Source: Chromera velia (taxonomy: Eukaryota; Sar; Chromeraceae). From it: a stretch of DNA of 30,905 nt. The notes under the pieces were generated by a model. That model was not told where the DNA came from and did no database searches. It was given only the letters and a program-made list of their open reading frames with translations. Made by a program: the position numbers and the translations under genes. The DNA is taken from NCBI GenBank assembly GCA_018398765.1, contig JAHBMJ010001408.1:1-30905 (forward strand). The letters run 5' to 3'. Positions 1-10,771 of this stretch are shown piece by piece; the first letter of the stretch is position 1, and the number at the start of each line of letters is the position of its first letter.

Positions 1-889
1 GGTCTTTCGTTGTCAGTCACTGGATGTGCTGAATTAACTGTACATAGTCTAGCGTATAGTGCCAGTTCCTAGGCCAGTTCCGTTTCGCGTTCTAAGTTAA
101 ATTCTATCAGTGCCTTAAACACTGCTTTCCTCTAGCCCTAGGGGTATTACAGCAAAAAAAAATAATTACAGCTAATTCTAACTTTTTTTTTTATCGATGA
201 TGTTCAGTGATAAACTATGACAAACAACTATTATTCACGTATTGCGTAACTGTTATTTGGATGTTGCATAACTGGTTTTTAGCTCTTGCAAAAAAAAAAA
301 ATAATTAAATTAAGTTAGATTAAGTCAATTCTAGTTGAAGTATAGGGTACCAGCCTGCTGCGTATTCTTGCTTGCTTCTGGGCCCCCCGGGCTGAGCGTG
401 CAGGCCGTGCCGCACGGTGCCTAAGCGTCATGCTGGCCGGGATGGATTACCGTGCGCACATTCGATTTTGTACGATTTGTGCTGCACACATTTAGCACCA
501 GCCATTCAGATCGATTCACATCATGTAGCACTAGCTAATCGAAAGCCGTTTGGTTGTTCGTTCTACTCTGCCTTGACGGACAGACTATTTCATGAAGTAG
601 TTCAACCATCATGGAGATCTAGCTCTGCATTCCAGATGGCCACTCTTAGTCATCATTCCATCCTATTTTGGTTTTTTTTTTTTTTGCTGTGATACGTCTA
701 GCTTCTAGTTTTTCCTTCTTTCTTTTGAAGTCTGGCGGATCCATCAATCAATTGGGGGATATGGGGGGTTGTAACTCATTTACGCCCCGCCTTACTAATA
801 GTGATGACTCAATGAGAACAGTTTATGATACTTCAACTAACATACCTCAGCTTAGGCTGGGGAACGCCCCGCCCTGCTAGCTCTGGCGA
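1..889. other. Spacer with no recognised gene
   Basis: This AT-rich stretch holds several homopolymer A/T runs (near 153, 184, 291 and 670). The short open frames here have no recognisable domain and no convincing splice signals. I see nothing coding in it. Confidence 0.5.
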
Positions 890-932
890 CAGATAGACAT
901 AGCGGGAAGGCCCTAGGGCGGAACATATTAAT
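890..932 (+). repeat. Dispersed repeat, left copy beside hAT element A
   Basis: A sequence of about 43 bp containing GACATAGCGGGAAGGCCCTA is nearly identical to one at 2822-2866. A more diverged copy lies at 3127-3172. The two close copies are direct repeats flanking the transposon at 941-2809. Each runs into AATCAAT-type runs. They look like members of a local repeat family into which the transposon inserted. Confidence 0.6.
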
Positions 933-940
933 CAATTAAT

Positions 941-2809
941 TAGGGCTTGGAAAAGGTGCACCCCAGAAAAGGTGCAAACCAAGAAGTTGCACCAGATGCA
1001 CCTGATACACCTGTTTTGTACCTGATTGAATGAAATTGGGTGAAAAGTGTCAGCGTCATGGCCATGCAACGTGCCGCGGCCCCGCCTTTGCGGCTCCCCA
1101 CGCGGCCCCATGCATGCAAACGTGCGCGTGTTGCCGGGCCGCAGTGCGCGGAACAAATCCGGTCAGCCGATTTTTGAGATAAAAATCGGCTACAGAGGTC
1201 ACTGAACGTACGTTCGACAACGCATGCGCTGCATGAAATCAAGTCCATTGGAACATGAGAACCTCTTCTCTTTGCAGCATGAGAACTGTTTTATGGGCTG
1301 CCCTATATAACAGAAACGACTGCATGTACACGCACGACAATGAGAAGCGCACCAGGGTAAAAGGACCAGAACAACAGGTTTGAGTTAAGAAGCTGAGTAA
1401 GCAGACTGAGTCCGTTTATATAGCTGCAATGACACAATGCTAAACGGTTTGCCGGGAGTAAAACAGCTTCCTCAACCTTTATTAGCAATGATCCGAGGAT
1501 CAATGCCAATGCAATGCTTTACACAGATTCGTTTTCATATGAAGAAGAGAAGCAGAAACGGCGCACACATGGGAACACGCATACGTGAAGGTATGTTAAC
1601 ACTCTCCCTCTTGGTTGTAGGTAAGGGCTTTTGAAACCTGGTGCCGGGTACTCTTTACGATTGGCGGGCTTAATCTATCTTGGTCAGTAAGAGTGCACTT
1701 GGTTTGATCATTCAATTTGCTGCTTTGCTTTAGAAAGTGGAACCATTCGTCACTTCCGTCTGCTGATGGCTCGTCAAGTTTGCATGCTCATATACAAATC
1801 TGTGTCTGACTTTCTGTCATGTCACGGCTTCTCGTTGCGTTTGGTACTTTCAGATGGTTTGAAGTCCGTCTGTAGAGGGAATTGCAGCTTTCCTAGGAGC
1901 GTTCACCCCTTCGTTCGCGAATCGTCAGTCATACCGGTCCTGTATACCGGTCACTGCAGTTAATCACTTTTCAATTTCACAAACCGGGGCCCTGTCCAGA
2001 TAGACGGCTTCAAACAAATGTCAGTAAACAAAAGAGATAGACGGCTTCTTCTTTCTCCCCTTCTTCTTTCTCCTCTTCTTCTTTCTCTTCTTGCTCTTTT
2101 TTGTCATCCGTTGTTGTTTTGGGGNNTTGGGGGGGGGGGGGTAAGCTAGGGAGTGAGTGAAGAAGAGAGCTACTACTAGGGTATGACGGGGCTGGGTCGT
2201 GAGCCTTGAGATCAGGCCCTCGCTTACCTTTGCTCAGAGAAGAAATGTAAATTTAAAAAAACCTTCTTTTATTTCATTCTTTCTTCTTTTTTGTTTTTAT
2301 GAAAACGTACCATTTGTGGTTGTTTTCTTCATGAGTTTGCTCCAAAGGGGTATGATCATGCAGTTTGAAGGTTTTATGGACTGTAGGGACAGAACTGGAC
2401 TACAGTGCAGCACGCAAACGGCGTTAAACATATTTAAACATTGGACAGGTGACAAACGTTGCTTAATTGAGAAAAGAGACCTAGAAAGAGACCAAAGTCA
2501 TGAGACAGTCAGAGACATATAGTCTTTAATTATTCTATTTTTTATTTTTGCCTTTTATCGCATTTTCACTGATATTTCTAGTGACATTTTAAGTTGTTTC
2601 GCATAGTAAAAATCAGTGTAGCAAATCTATATCATAAAAAGCTTTTAAGCCTTGACTGAGGTGCCTTTTGGCCGTTAAGAACACTAGAAATCAACCCTGG
2701 AAACCTAGCTTTCATAGGGTAAACGGTGCACCTTATTTTGCACGTGATTTAAGGTGCAAACTTGTTTTTACACCAGCACCAGCACCTTATGCACCTTTTC
2801 TCAGCCTTA
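941..2809. mobile_element. Non-autonomous hAT-like DNA transposon, copy A
   Basis: The left end reads TAGGGCTTGGAAAAGGTGCA. The right end, read inward on the other strand, is TAAGGCTGAGAAAAGGTGCA, so the terminal inverted repeats match at 17 of 20 positions. Both begin with a form fitting the hAT consensus YARNG. An exact 8-bp duplication CAATTAAT lies at 933-940 and 2810-2817, the size expected for hAT. Many subterminal AGGTGCA/TGCACC motifs occupy the outer 150 bp at each end. Long stretches match copy B at 15298-17546. No intact transposase is visible, so the element would need one supplied in trans. There is a 2-base N gap at 2125. Confidence 0.82.
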
Positions 2810-2821
2810 CAATTAATAATT

Positions 2822-2866
2822 GATAGACATAGCGGGAAGGCCCTAGGGTAGAACATACCAATCAAT
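2822..2866 (+). repeat. Dispersed repeat, right copy beside hAT element A
   Basis: Second close copy of the unit at 890-932. It starts a few bases beyond the right target duplication of the transposon and continues into (ATCA)n. Confidence 0.6.
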
Positions 2867-2872
2867 CAATCA

Positions 2873-3594
2873 ATCAAACCTTCAAGATAGCAGAGAAACT
2901 TTAATTTAGTCTTTAAGACAAAAATCGATCTCCTAGGAAGTGGTTGTGTAAATAGTCAATAAATAAATATCCCCGCTAGTTTATGTCTTAATATTTTAAC
3001 TTCTAAATTTTTTTAAAAAATGAGAAGCTTACTTCAATCAATCAATTAATCCTAGAATTGACTAACAGAAAAAAGTGCAACCTTCAGATGAACTAGGCTA
3101 GATCCGCCCCTTATATGTGGAAACGCGACATACATAACACAAGAAGGTCCTAAGGCGGAACATATCAATCAATCAATCAATAATAAAACTCTCAATCATC
3201 ATTTAAAAACAAAAAATATAACAGAACTTAACTTTTAATGAATCAATCAACGGTCAAATTTAGATCACTAACTTTGTATTTCAAACTACTACGAGTTTAA
3301 AAAAATTAATGAGTCGAATTTCAGACAATCCAAACAAACTACAACACTCAATTAAAGTTTCAAACCCATCTCTAAATACTCCAACAAAGTGGGATGGTAG
3401 CTTCACTCCTCAAAGTACCCCATCATTATACCCCCCAAAAAAGTTTTGAATTAGGGGAAAAAAAATGAAATGTCCTTTCTGGATCTTCACAGTGAAATGG
3501 GGAGAGAAAATCAGCGAGTGACTGCTGGCGTCGAGTGACACCGTGGGAAGTGAGTTTTCCAATTCCGTTGGGACGCGCTTACACAGGTGGCTGC
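2873..3594. other. AT-rich spacer with ATCAAT runs
   Basis: It contains repeated ATCAATCAAT runs (around 3037-3048, 3165-3182 and 3239-3250) and a diverged copy (3127-3172) of the dispersed repeat. It also holds the 3' flank of the histone gene. Downstream of the histone stop I do not see the conserved metazoan histone stem-loop. A polyadenylated transcript is therefore more likely, but this is an inference. Confidence 0.45.
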
Positions 3595-4005
3595 TTACGA
3601 CCTCTCACCACGGATTCGGCGAGCCAGCTGGACATCCTTGGGCATGATCGTCACACGCTTGGCGTGGATCGCGCACAAGTTTGTGTCCTCGAACATGCCG
3701 ACAATGAAGGCCTCGGCGGCCTCCTGAAGGCATAGCACTGCTGAGCTCTGGAATCGAAGGTCAGTCTTGAAGTCCTGTGCGACCTCTCTGGCCAGTCGCT
3801 GGAAGGGGAGCTTGCGGATGAGAAGCTCCGTGGACTTCTGGTAGCGACGAATCTCACGGAGGGCGACCGTGCCGGGCCTGTAGCGGTGAGGCTTCTTGAC
3901 ACCACCAGTAGATGGAGTCGTCTTTCTGGCAGCCTTGGAAGCGAGCTGCTTCCTTGGCGCCTTTCCTCCAGTGGACTTACGAGCGGTCTGCTTAGTACGA
4001 GCCAT
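3595..4005 (-). CDS. H3: Histone H3, intronless, 136 residues
   Basis: Core nucleosome histone. The start at 4005 gives [20 protein letters not shown], the family's exact N-terminus; the frame is open further upstream, but that part is untranslated leader. The length (135 after Met removal) is canonical. Modifiable lysines 4, 9, 14, 18, 23, 27, 36 and 79 and Ser10 are all present. The histone fold is standard up to RRIRGERS. Differences from animal H3 include Ser22 for Thr, Thr28 for Ser, Ser31, Leu90 for Met, an unusual Cys91 for Ala, Ala96 and terminal Ser135. The 87-90 patch reads SAVL, nearer the replication-type SAVM than the H3.3 AAIG. The stop is TAA. No other histone gene lies in the window. 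The identification is certain; assignment to an H3 variant class is not. Confidence 0.98.
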   Translation of the reverse strand: MARTKQTARKSTGGKAPRKQLASKAARKTTPSTGGVKKPHRYRPGTVALREIRRYQKSTELLIRKLPFQRLAREVAQDFKTDLRFQSSAVLCLQEAAEAFIVGMFEDTNLCAIHAKRVTIMPKDVQLARRIRGERS

Positions 4006-4065
4006 TTTTTCTGTTGTGTTGTGTGACTCGCGCCGAAAGTGTGATCTACTTACACTATTCTTCCG

Positions 4066-4095
4066 GAGACGGTAAGATACGTGAACTACCGTCTC
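4066..4095 (-). promoter_or_regulatory. 9-bp inverted repeat upstream of histone H3
   Basis: GAGACGGTA at 4066-4074 is the reverse complement of TACCGTCTC at 4087-4095, separated by 12 bases. It lies 61-90 bp upstream of the H3 start, in the leader or promoter. It could be an RNA hairpin or a dimeric protein site. The function is unknown. Confidence 0.4.
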
Positions 4096-4208
4096 GTGAT
4101 TTTTTGCTGAGATAGCAAAAGTCCCGCATTTTCGATATTTTTGCTCCCCGTCATTTCCTTCCAACGTCGAATCATTTTTCGTTTGGGGCTCTGTATCGAA
4201 AAAAAAAA

Positions 4209-4229
4209 CCTTTTTTATCGATAAAAAGG
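4209..4229. promoter_or_regulatory. Near-perfect palindrome upstream of histone H3
   Basis: The segment is centred on ATCGAT, flanked by CCTTTTTT and AAAAAGG, and is a palindrome except for one extra T. It lies about 205-225 bp upstream of the H3 start. It could be a promoter element or chance in AT-rich DNA. Confidence 0.25.
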
Positions 4230-4900
4230 AAAATAAATCATGTAATACAGAGAGAAAATTATATATAGGGCAAAATTAAAAATATAGATATGTAATTTTC
4301 GAATGCCCTATATATAATTTCAGTTTACTCATCTATATTTTTGTCTGCATTGAGAAAACAACGAAATTATTCTTGCCTTCCAGGTCTCGGATCCACTGAA
4401 GATTACGGCCACAAAGGACCACAAGGTACGATATTAATACACGATCTTCTCACTTGGTTGAAGTATTGACAGCAGTCTGTTTGGCATTAAGAGGAGGGCT
4501 TGCGAAGGCCATCTGTTCCGATTTTTGAGGATTGCAGTGGTCCATGCATCCAGACGCATGTTAAAGCTCTGCAAGTGCAAGCAGACGAGGCATCCGAAAA
4601 AGGCTCGGACATTCTTCGTCGGTATTGTCTGTATGTCAGCAGACTATTCTTCCTTGTCTGTGAGGGAGACTTCTTGTGGAGGCTCTGGGAGCTCCTGCTG
4701 AGACTACGTAGTCGCGTCTCCAAGTCAGTGTGTCTGTCAGTCTGCCTTTCTGCCTGAATGCCAGTCTGTCCGCCTATCTGTCCGTCTGTCTGTTTCTTTG
4801 TCTGCTTCCGTGCTGGTAGAACATGTGAACTGTTCTGACTGTACGAGTCGGTGACGTAGAGCAATTGGGAAAGAAGGACATACAGAACCTGACTGAGTGT

Positions 4901-5098
4901 CTGATAGACTGGAGTCAAGCCAGATAGACTGGAGTCGAGAGGGTCGGTCAGATAGACTGGAGTCAAGAGGGTCGGTCAGATAGACTGGAGTCAAGAGGGT
5001 CGGTCAGATAGACTGGAGTCAAGAGGGAGGGTCGGTCAGATAGACTGGACGGTCAGATAGACTGGAGTCAAGAGGGTCGGTCAGATAGACTGGAGAGA
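4901..5098. repeat. 28-bp minisatellite
   Basis: About eight head-to-tail units begin CAGATAGACTGGAGTC. Full 28-bp units start at 4921, 4949, 4977 and 5054. The unit at 5005 carries 4 extra bases and the unit at 5037 is cut to 17 bp. The end units (4901 and 5082) are partial. The unit is not a multiple of three, and open frames crossing it are chance products. A degenerate GTCT-rich stretch lies just upstream (about 4725-4805). Confidence 0.9.
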
Positions 5099-6950
5099 AC
5101 AGAACCTCTTGCAGAGACTGGAAGGATGGGTTGGCATGGAGTTAGTGCATGCCATTGGGTGGAGCTGCGTGTCTCCCTGCTTGCTTGTTCGATAAGACAG
5201 ATCTGTGACGAGAGAGGCGATGGAGTTGCGTGGAGCGAGCAGGTGTGGAGTTGAAGAGCCTTTGTGTGCCTCTCTGTCTGATCGAAGCAAGCTTTTGCTG
5301 ACGAGTGAAGCCAGGTGGGTAGCTCTCGGAGTGTCTGGGTGACAACTGGGTCGCATTCGTCGGTCTGTGCTGCTGGCCGTCCACCATCTCAAGTGTGGGG
5401 TTCGTAGGCTTCGTGCACTCGATCGCAGTTTGCCGCTCTCGATCGATCGAGGAGACGGTCGATCCATCCGTGCGGCGGTTGTGATGACATGCAGTGCTGC
5501 CGGGGGGCAAGGCTCGATCCGTTGTGAAGGCCCTGCCATACTCCAACGGGGCGTCGGAAAGTCCAGCCTGCCTGTCTTTTGGGGACAGGTTCATTTCTGC
5601 CAAGGGCGTTTCTGAACCATCACGTGAAAGTTAGCAAGAAAGCCTCCTTTCTTTCTTTCATACAACGGCATCTGTTGGCTGCACGTTCATTCACCTTCTG
5701 TACTAAGTGGGAGACCGCGAAGGGCGGGGACTGTTTGCGTCTTTAAAGACGACAAAATGTTCCTGGCTGTCGGTGCGAACATTCGACGGAAGAAGATGGT
5801 GGATGAATGGGTGGATCACCACCATGCAGGCTGTGGGACTCCCCCCTCGACATGCATGGCATTGAAAGAAGGGCCTTACTGTTTACTTCCTGCCCGCAAA
5901 TCTGGACAGGAACTTGTGAACCCTAGATCTCTGATCGTCTCTGTGAGAAAGAAAACTGACTCATGGGACGCTTGCGAAACTTGCAGCGAAAGATCAATTC
6001 AAGAGTTCTTTCAGTTACACACATCTGCAATAAAAGCGGCAATATCTCTGGTCTCGCAGCCCTCTCCCTACGCTTCTTTGCATGCTCTAGTTGCATGCTT
6101 CACACGCATATACGGATCGATGCGCAGAGTCGCAGACAGGAAGGGATCAGAGTTGTTGAGTGCATGAATGTGGATGAATCCTAGGATGAATCATCTGGTG
6201 AATCATAAGTGAGTGAGATTCGAGGCGGCAAACTAGGCCCTGCACTTCATAAATAAAAGAAAACAAAGAAAATTCAAGCTTCCGATCTTTTATTTATTTT
6301 TTTGTATAAATTTATCAACTAAAAAGCATATATAGTTTTAAAGTTTTCTAGATAGTTTTTAATGTAATATTCCATGTAACACTTTTTGAACATTTAAACA
6401 ACAGTTGTTTGCCTATATAGGATTACAGGATTACATTGTGTTCAGGGCCGGAGCCCTAGACCTGCATGCCAGTTGTCTGACGTCCGCCTTACACCATATA
6501 TTCATGCACATTACTCCACACCATGTACGCATACATGCAATGACACATCTCATCACGACACATGAATTTCTTGCCTTGCACTTCAAAACCATTGCTACTG
6601 CCGACAAACATAGATGTAGTTGAATTACGGTCCCGAGATAATATTTGTTATGTGTAACATAAACGCAGTGCAGCGCGGGCCCCGGCATGCACCGAAAAGC
6701 CGAACGTTCAGATGGGCCCTGAGCGCAGGCTAGCGAGACGGGATGAAATTCAATATTGAAGTGTTAGAAATAATTGTTGATCAGTCCAGACTCAGAAGTG
6801 AAAGCAAAATTCATGGAAAGCGGTTTCTGATAATCTGACTGGATCGACATACTCATCTGCGTCTATGTAACGAAAGGGCGTATCTTTAAGGCACGAGCGT
6901 GCACGGCTAGATTTTCCAGTATAATTTATATCACTTCTCAATATTAAATT
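5099..6950. other. Long spacer without a supported gene
   Basis: Contains GATCGA-rich and GTCT-rich low-complexity segments and an AT-rich part (6240-6400). A 136-codon frame at 5757-6167 begins in a fair context but resembles no family I know. No splice-linked coding pattern was found. Confidence 0.4.
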
Positions 6951-7236
6951 ATGCTTAATTTTCTCTGACGAAGTGCAAGTGAAAGACAGAGTGACAGACG
7001 GCAGGGGTGGAGCGATGGCATACATCTTCTATTACTTTTGCGACCTTATACCTACGTGCAGAGCCTGTCTCTCTTGCTCTTTTCATCTGATAAAGCATAC
7101 CGATCAGATCAGATTCTTCTACCTTGGAACGCGGCTCTCTGTTTTCTTTCCTTTTCTCTTTTTTATCATGAACTTCTGCGAGCTGTTCGGCAGTCACATC
7201 TTAAAAAGCATCCTTAAGTTCCTCTTTACATCTCTT

Positions 7237-7629
7237 CTACACTCTTCGTCTCATCAAGATTCTTTTTATGAGTGTGTTCATATGGTAGTCTGCTTTGTTG
7301 ACCAAAAAGGTAAACAGGGCCATTTTATTGATTTTTCTATCCCCTTCTGACTTTCTTACATGCTTTGCTCTTTTGTTTCTCTCGTCTGTCCACCCTTGTG
7401 CTAGATAGTAGCCAATGCATTCCCCCCTTTCCCATTCGTGCACTGGGCATTCTGTGAGCACGTGGACCTCATCCTTGAGGACTGAAAGGCCAAGCAAGTC
7501 AAAACAGAATGAACAAATTCGTTTCTCAAGTAGTACTCTCTGTTTACCTTTCTGCGGCACTCTTCTTTTTGTGACCGTCGCGGCGAAGCTTCTTTCTCCA
7601 AGTCTGAATGCTGTTCTCCTTCTATGCAC
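7237..7629 (-). pseudogene. Remnant of a LINE-like retrotransposon 3' end
   Basis: The minus-strand frame contains ICSFCF, then DEVHVLTECP: a C-x2-C-x13-H-x4-C pattern encoded at about 7515-7447. Many non-LTR retrotransposon polyproteins end in such a zinc-knuckle segment after the reverse transcriptase (the zf-RVT type, usually with an E/D-x2-H-x4-CP core). No reverse transcriptase domain is present, the frame has no ATG, and stops follow in frame at 7237-7239 and 7201-7203. It is thus a 5'-truncated, decayed copy. The right flank is cut by the foldback element starting at 7653. The family assignment rests on the cysteine-histidine motif alone. Confidence 0.42.
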
Positions 7630-7652
7630 TGACTAGGGCGCCAGCTTAGTGT

Positions 7653-8879
7653 ATAGTGACCATGTTTGATTTGATTTGATTTGATTTGATTTGAGGTAGG
7701 GCTTAAGCTCAAATCAAATATCCAGTCAGGGAGGATTTAGTGTTTAAAGACCTATCAAATACGATCAAATATTTGATCAATATGACTTTAAACCTCAAAT
7801 ATAAAGGTCCTGAAAAAACTTTTGCAAGTACCAATCCGTCACGCATGTTGTATGACTGGGATATTTTGGATGTGAACCACAAGAGATTACAGCATGCCCC
7901 TGACCCCAAGTGTCGAAAGGCTGCAACCACATTCCCTGTCGGTGTGGAGCAGTTTCAGAAAGGCAAGGGAAAAGGTAACGGGGGGGCTGCTGACAGTGCT
8001 GGAGGGGAGGCCACTCCTGTAGGGCCCAGCGAGAGGACCAATTTAAAACCAAAGGAGGCGGCCGCAGACGTAAATGCTGAGAAGACTGGGGGGAAACTTC
8101 CCCCTCCTGAGAAAGTCATCACTCCGGGTGAGGAAGGCTACCGACCTCTCTATATTCACCTCCAACACAAGGCCCTGGGGCTTGTTGTCGGCCCTAGCAC
8201 GGCACAGAGGGTAGCCGAACTTACCAACTCTGGATGCTTAGCTGCCCAGAAATAGGACGGTTCCAACACTAACAGCAATAGCAAACGTGTGCGCGGTTCT
8301 CCGTCTCACCCCGTTGTTATCTCTCCGCAACCAAATAGAAGCCCAGGAGCACCCACTCCTGGAAAGCCGAAAAGCTAGAGAAAAAGCTCTCAGCAGCTCC
8401 CACCACCGATCGATTCGATTCACATTGAAGAAAGTGATCATAAAAAAGAGGAAAAGGAAGTGCCATAAAGCTGAGTGATTGTTACCTGAATTTTGATACG
8501 TGCTCTAACTTTATCGTATCAACAAAAAGTCATATGCAATTTTAAATCTATCAATTTTACGTTTTTAATCTCTATTAGTACTAGAGTGAGTCTCAGTAAC
8601 TAGTGTATATACACTGCCATACAGGCATATTTTTTTTACGGAACTGATAAGTTATAATTTTATATATATATTTTTAAATTTTTGAAACACACATCAGAAA
8701 TGTTCGATAACTATTGTCATGAGAAAAATGATCCAGAGAGAAGTAAGTCAGTGACTCACTGAGGAACCCTAAGAGGTTAACCTCAAATCTTACCTCAAAT
8801 ATCAAATATTTGAGGTTGAAGCTCAAATCAAATCAAATCAAATCAAATCAAATATAATCAAATCAAACATGGTCACTAT
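7653..8879. mobile_element. Foldback-type element with 24-bp terminal inverted repeats
   Basis: The first 24 bases (7653-7676, starting ATAGTGACCATG) are the exact reverse complement of 8856-8879. Inside each end lies a TTTGA pentanucleotide run (about 7664-7694 and 8822-8866). Subterminal palindromes follow: GATCAAATATTTGATC at 7763-7778 and an 11-bp stem with 3-base loop at 8792-8816. AGTGT occurs at 7648-7652 and at 8881-8885, a possible 4-5 bp target duplication, although the right copy is offset by one base. The superfamily is unclear. One decayed ORF lies inside. Confidence 0.72.
7782..8255 (+). pseudogene. Decayed ORF inside the foldback element
   Basis: From the first ATG, 157 codons run to a TAG. 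The product has a lysine/glycine-rich middle (KGKGKGNGG), a proline-rich stretch (KLPPPEKVITPGEEGYRPL) and ends NSGCLAAQK. After the stop the same frame continues with protein-like, Ser/Pro-rich sequence (NSNSKRVRGSPSHP), a second TAG at 8374-8376 and a terminal TAA near 8466. This suggests a longer protein broken by two TAG codons. I do not recognise the family. A gag-like or ORF1-like protein, or a captured host fragment, are possibilities. Nothing resembling a transposase motif was seen. Confidence 0.35.
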
Positions 8880-8885
8880 CAGTGT

Positions 8886-10771
8886 AGCAAGAGGGGGCTT
8901 TTCCAATATCTTCTTCTCTGATGCATGCATGGAGTGAATCAGTGTTTCTTTCTACATTTTCTTTTTTCTTAAAGAAAGACCACAAATGAAGGCGATTTCC
9001 GTTCTGAACCCCTCTATGCCAACCTGAAACCCCCTCGAACTGACTCAGTCTTACTAGACTAGTACCTGTTCTTTTCTCTTTCTTGTCTTAATTGTTTGTT
9101 CCACCTGCCTCTTCAACACTTTCTTCTTTCTTTTTTTCATCTCATCTACGTTTCTCTCTCTCAACCATCTAGATAAAAATTGCATTGATTAAAAATATCT
9201 ATTAAAAAATTTTTTTCTGATTTTTTTTGTTGTGAGGTATAGTGCACTAAGTGTAGGGCCTAGCCTAGGATGGGCCTAGCTAGGCGGAAAAGCAGTAGCA
9301 ACATACGGCCCCTAGAAGTAGCCCTAAAAAGGCCCTCTTATAATTGGAACAATGAAATAATTAAACAATAAATTCCTTAATTAATTTGTTTAAATTTGGT
9401 AAGTTGGTAGGATTAGGATTTTTAGGATTAGGATTTATATCCGGAGGATTGGCCTCCCGCCTCAATGCCGAATGTCCAACGTAACAGGTCTTTGCAGACA
9501 GTGCTAAATCGATCAAGCTCTAAACTTTATGTCTAGTTATGTCTAGAGTTATATATCCTGGGTAATGTCCAGAACTTTTTGTAAGATTTAGAGAATGATC
9601 TCCTCTTGGATCTCTTAGATGATCTCAAGAATCAAGACTAGTCCCAACTTCCGAAAACCTAGCCGAAAACATTTTTTCTGCAATAAGTTCCAAAATATAT
9701 ATTAAATTTATTAAATTGATAAATGCATATAGAATGGAAACCTAGACAAAAACAGGTCAACGAGCAGATTAATTAATTTTACTTAAGATAGCTTTTATGT
9801 TAAATTCTAGATTAAATTTAACTCCATTATCAAATTAAATTTAATAGCGTACATTGACCAGCATTCATTGATATTCAAGTTTGAAACAAACTTGAACGCA
9901 AACTTCGTCGCAAAGTCTTTGTATATATTTAGCAGCGCATTTTGATACCTGAAAGAAGCGACTCATTGTGCTTTCCAAGTACCATTCTGAAGCGCTTATA
10001 GGAATAGAAAGTCAAACATGCGGTAAAGAAAGGGCATCCCCGAGTTTGTAAAGTAGAAAAACATCGCACCCACCGCTTCATTGTTGGGCCGCTTTGAATT
10101 CGAGCAATCACTGTGGCGTTGACTCTCCGCTGATAGAATGTTCAGTCGACCGATGGTCTCTCCGCGGCGCGCCTGCCAGCCACCCACAGGGGAGATCGAT
10201 CCGGCTGTCAGTGAGGAAACGTGCACCAATCCACCTGGTGACCGTATCTTTCAAAGTGCATGTTCGTTGACACGCAGGCAGTTAGATCGATCAATCTAGC
10301 TGTCCACAGAAACTGAATGAGAGGCGGACGCAAAAAGCCAGCTACTCTGACGACGGGTTATTGATCGAGAGGCACGTACGCAGCTAGGCAAAAATAAAAA
10401 CAAAATAGAGGCAGCAGATCGAAGCAGCAGGGCATCAAACGGAGAACTTGCAGGAAGGATCGAAAGCAGGATCGAAACAGGTTATTGATGGAATGAATCA
10501 GGGCACCAACAAAGATCGATGAATAAGTCGACGAATGAAAAATTGTTGAAAGGCAGGAGCCGCGTTGCAGGTTGGATGGGTCTATCGACTCAATCCTTTT
10601 TTTTGCGTATCAAAAAAACAACGGTACATGCCACATGCACCCATGCATCCACGGATCATCCAGACCCGACCCAACCCGACCCGACCTGAATCGAATCGAA
10701 GGAAACACACACATGCACGATTTCTTGATATACCAACACATACATGAATTTTCCCCTGAGAACTGCCCCGA
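8886..10771. other. Long AT-rich spacer
   Basis: It starts with T-rich sequence and has an AGGATTAGGATT cluster near 9410-9437. A GATCGAT-rich part (10140-10520) and a short CCCGACC-type repeat (about 10663-10686) follow. The last few hundred bases are probably the 3' untranslated region of the minus-strand gene ending at 10772. No coding region is supported. Confidence 0.4.

Noticed and set aside
3595-4164. Longer H3 frame with 53 extra N-terminal residues
   Set aside because: H3 proteins start at MARTKQ; the extension is an open leader with no conservation expected.
4960-5098. CRISPR-like array
   Set aside because: The units are direct head-to-tail with no unique spacers, in a eukaryotic nuclear context. 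It is a minisatellite.
4487-5603. Frames of about 150 codons crossing the minisatellite
   Set aside because: The 28-bp unit shifts frame with each copy, and the frames are repeat artefacts rich in Thr/Asp/Arg.
5757-6167. 136-codon ORF starting MFLAVGANIRRKK
   Set aside because: ATG context is fair, but there is no recognisable domain, composition is ordinary for translated noncoding DNA, and no splice partners are visible. Kept only as a note in the spacer entry.
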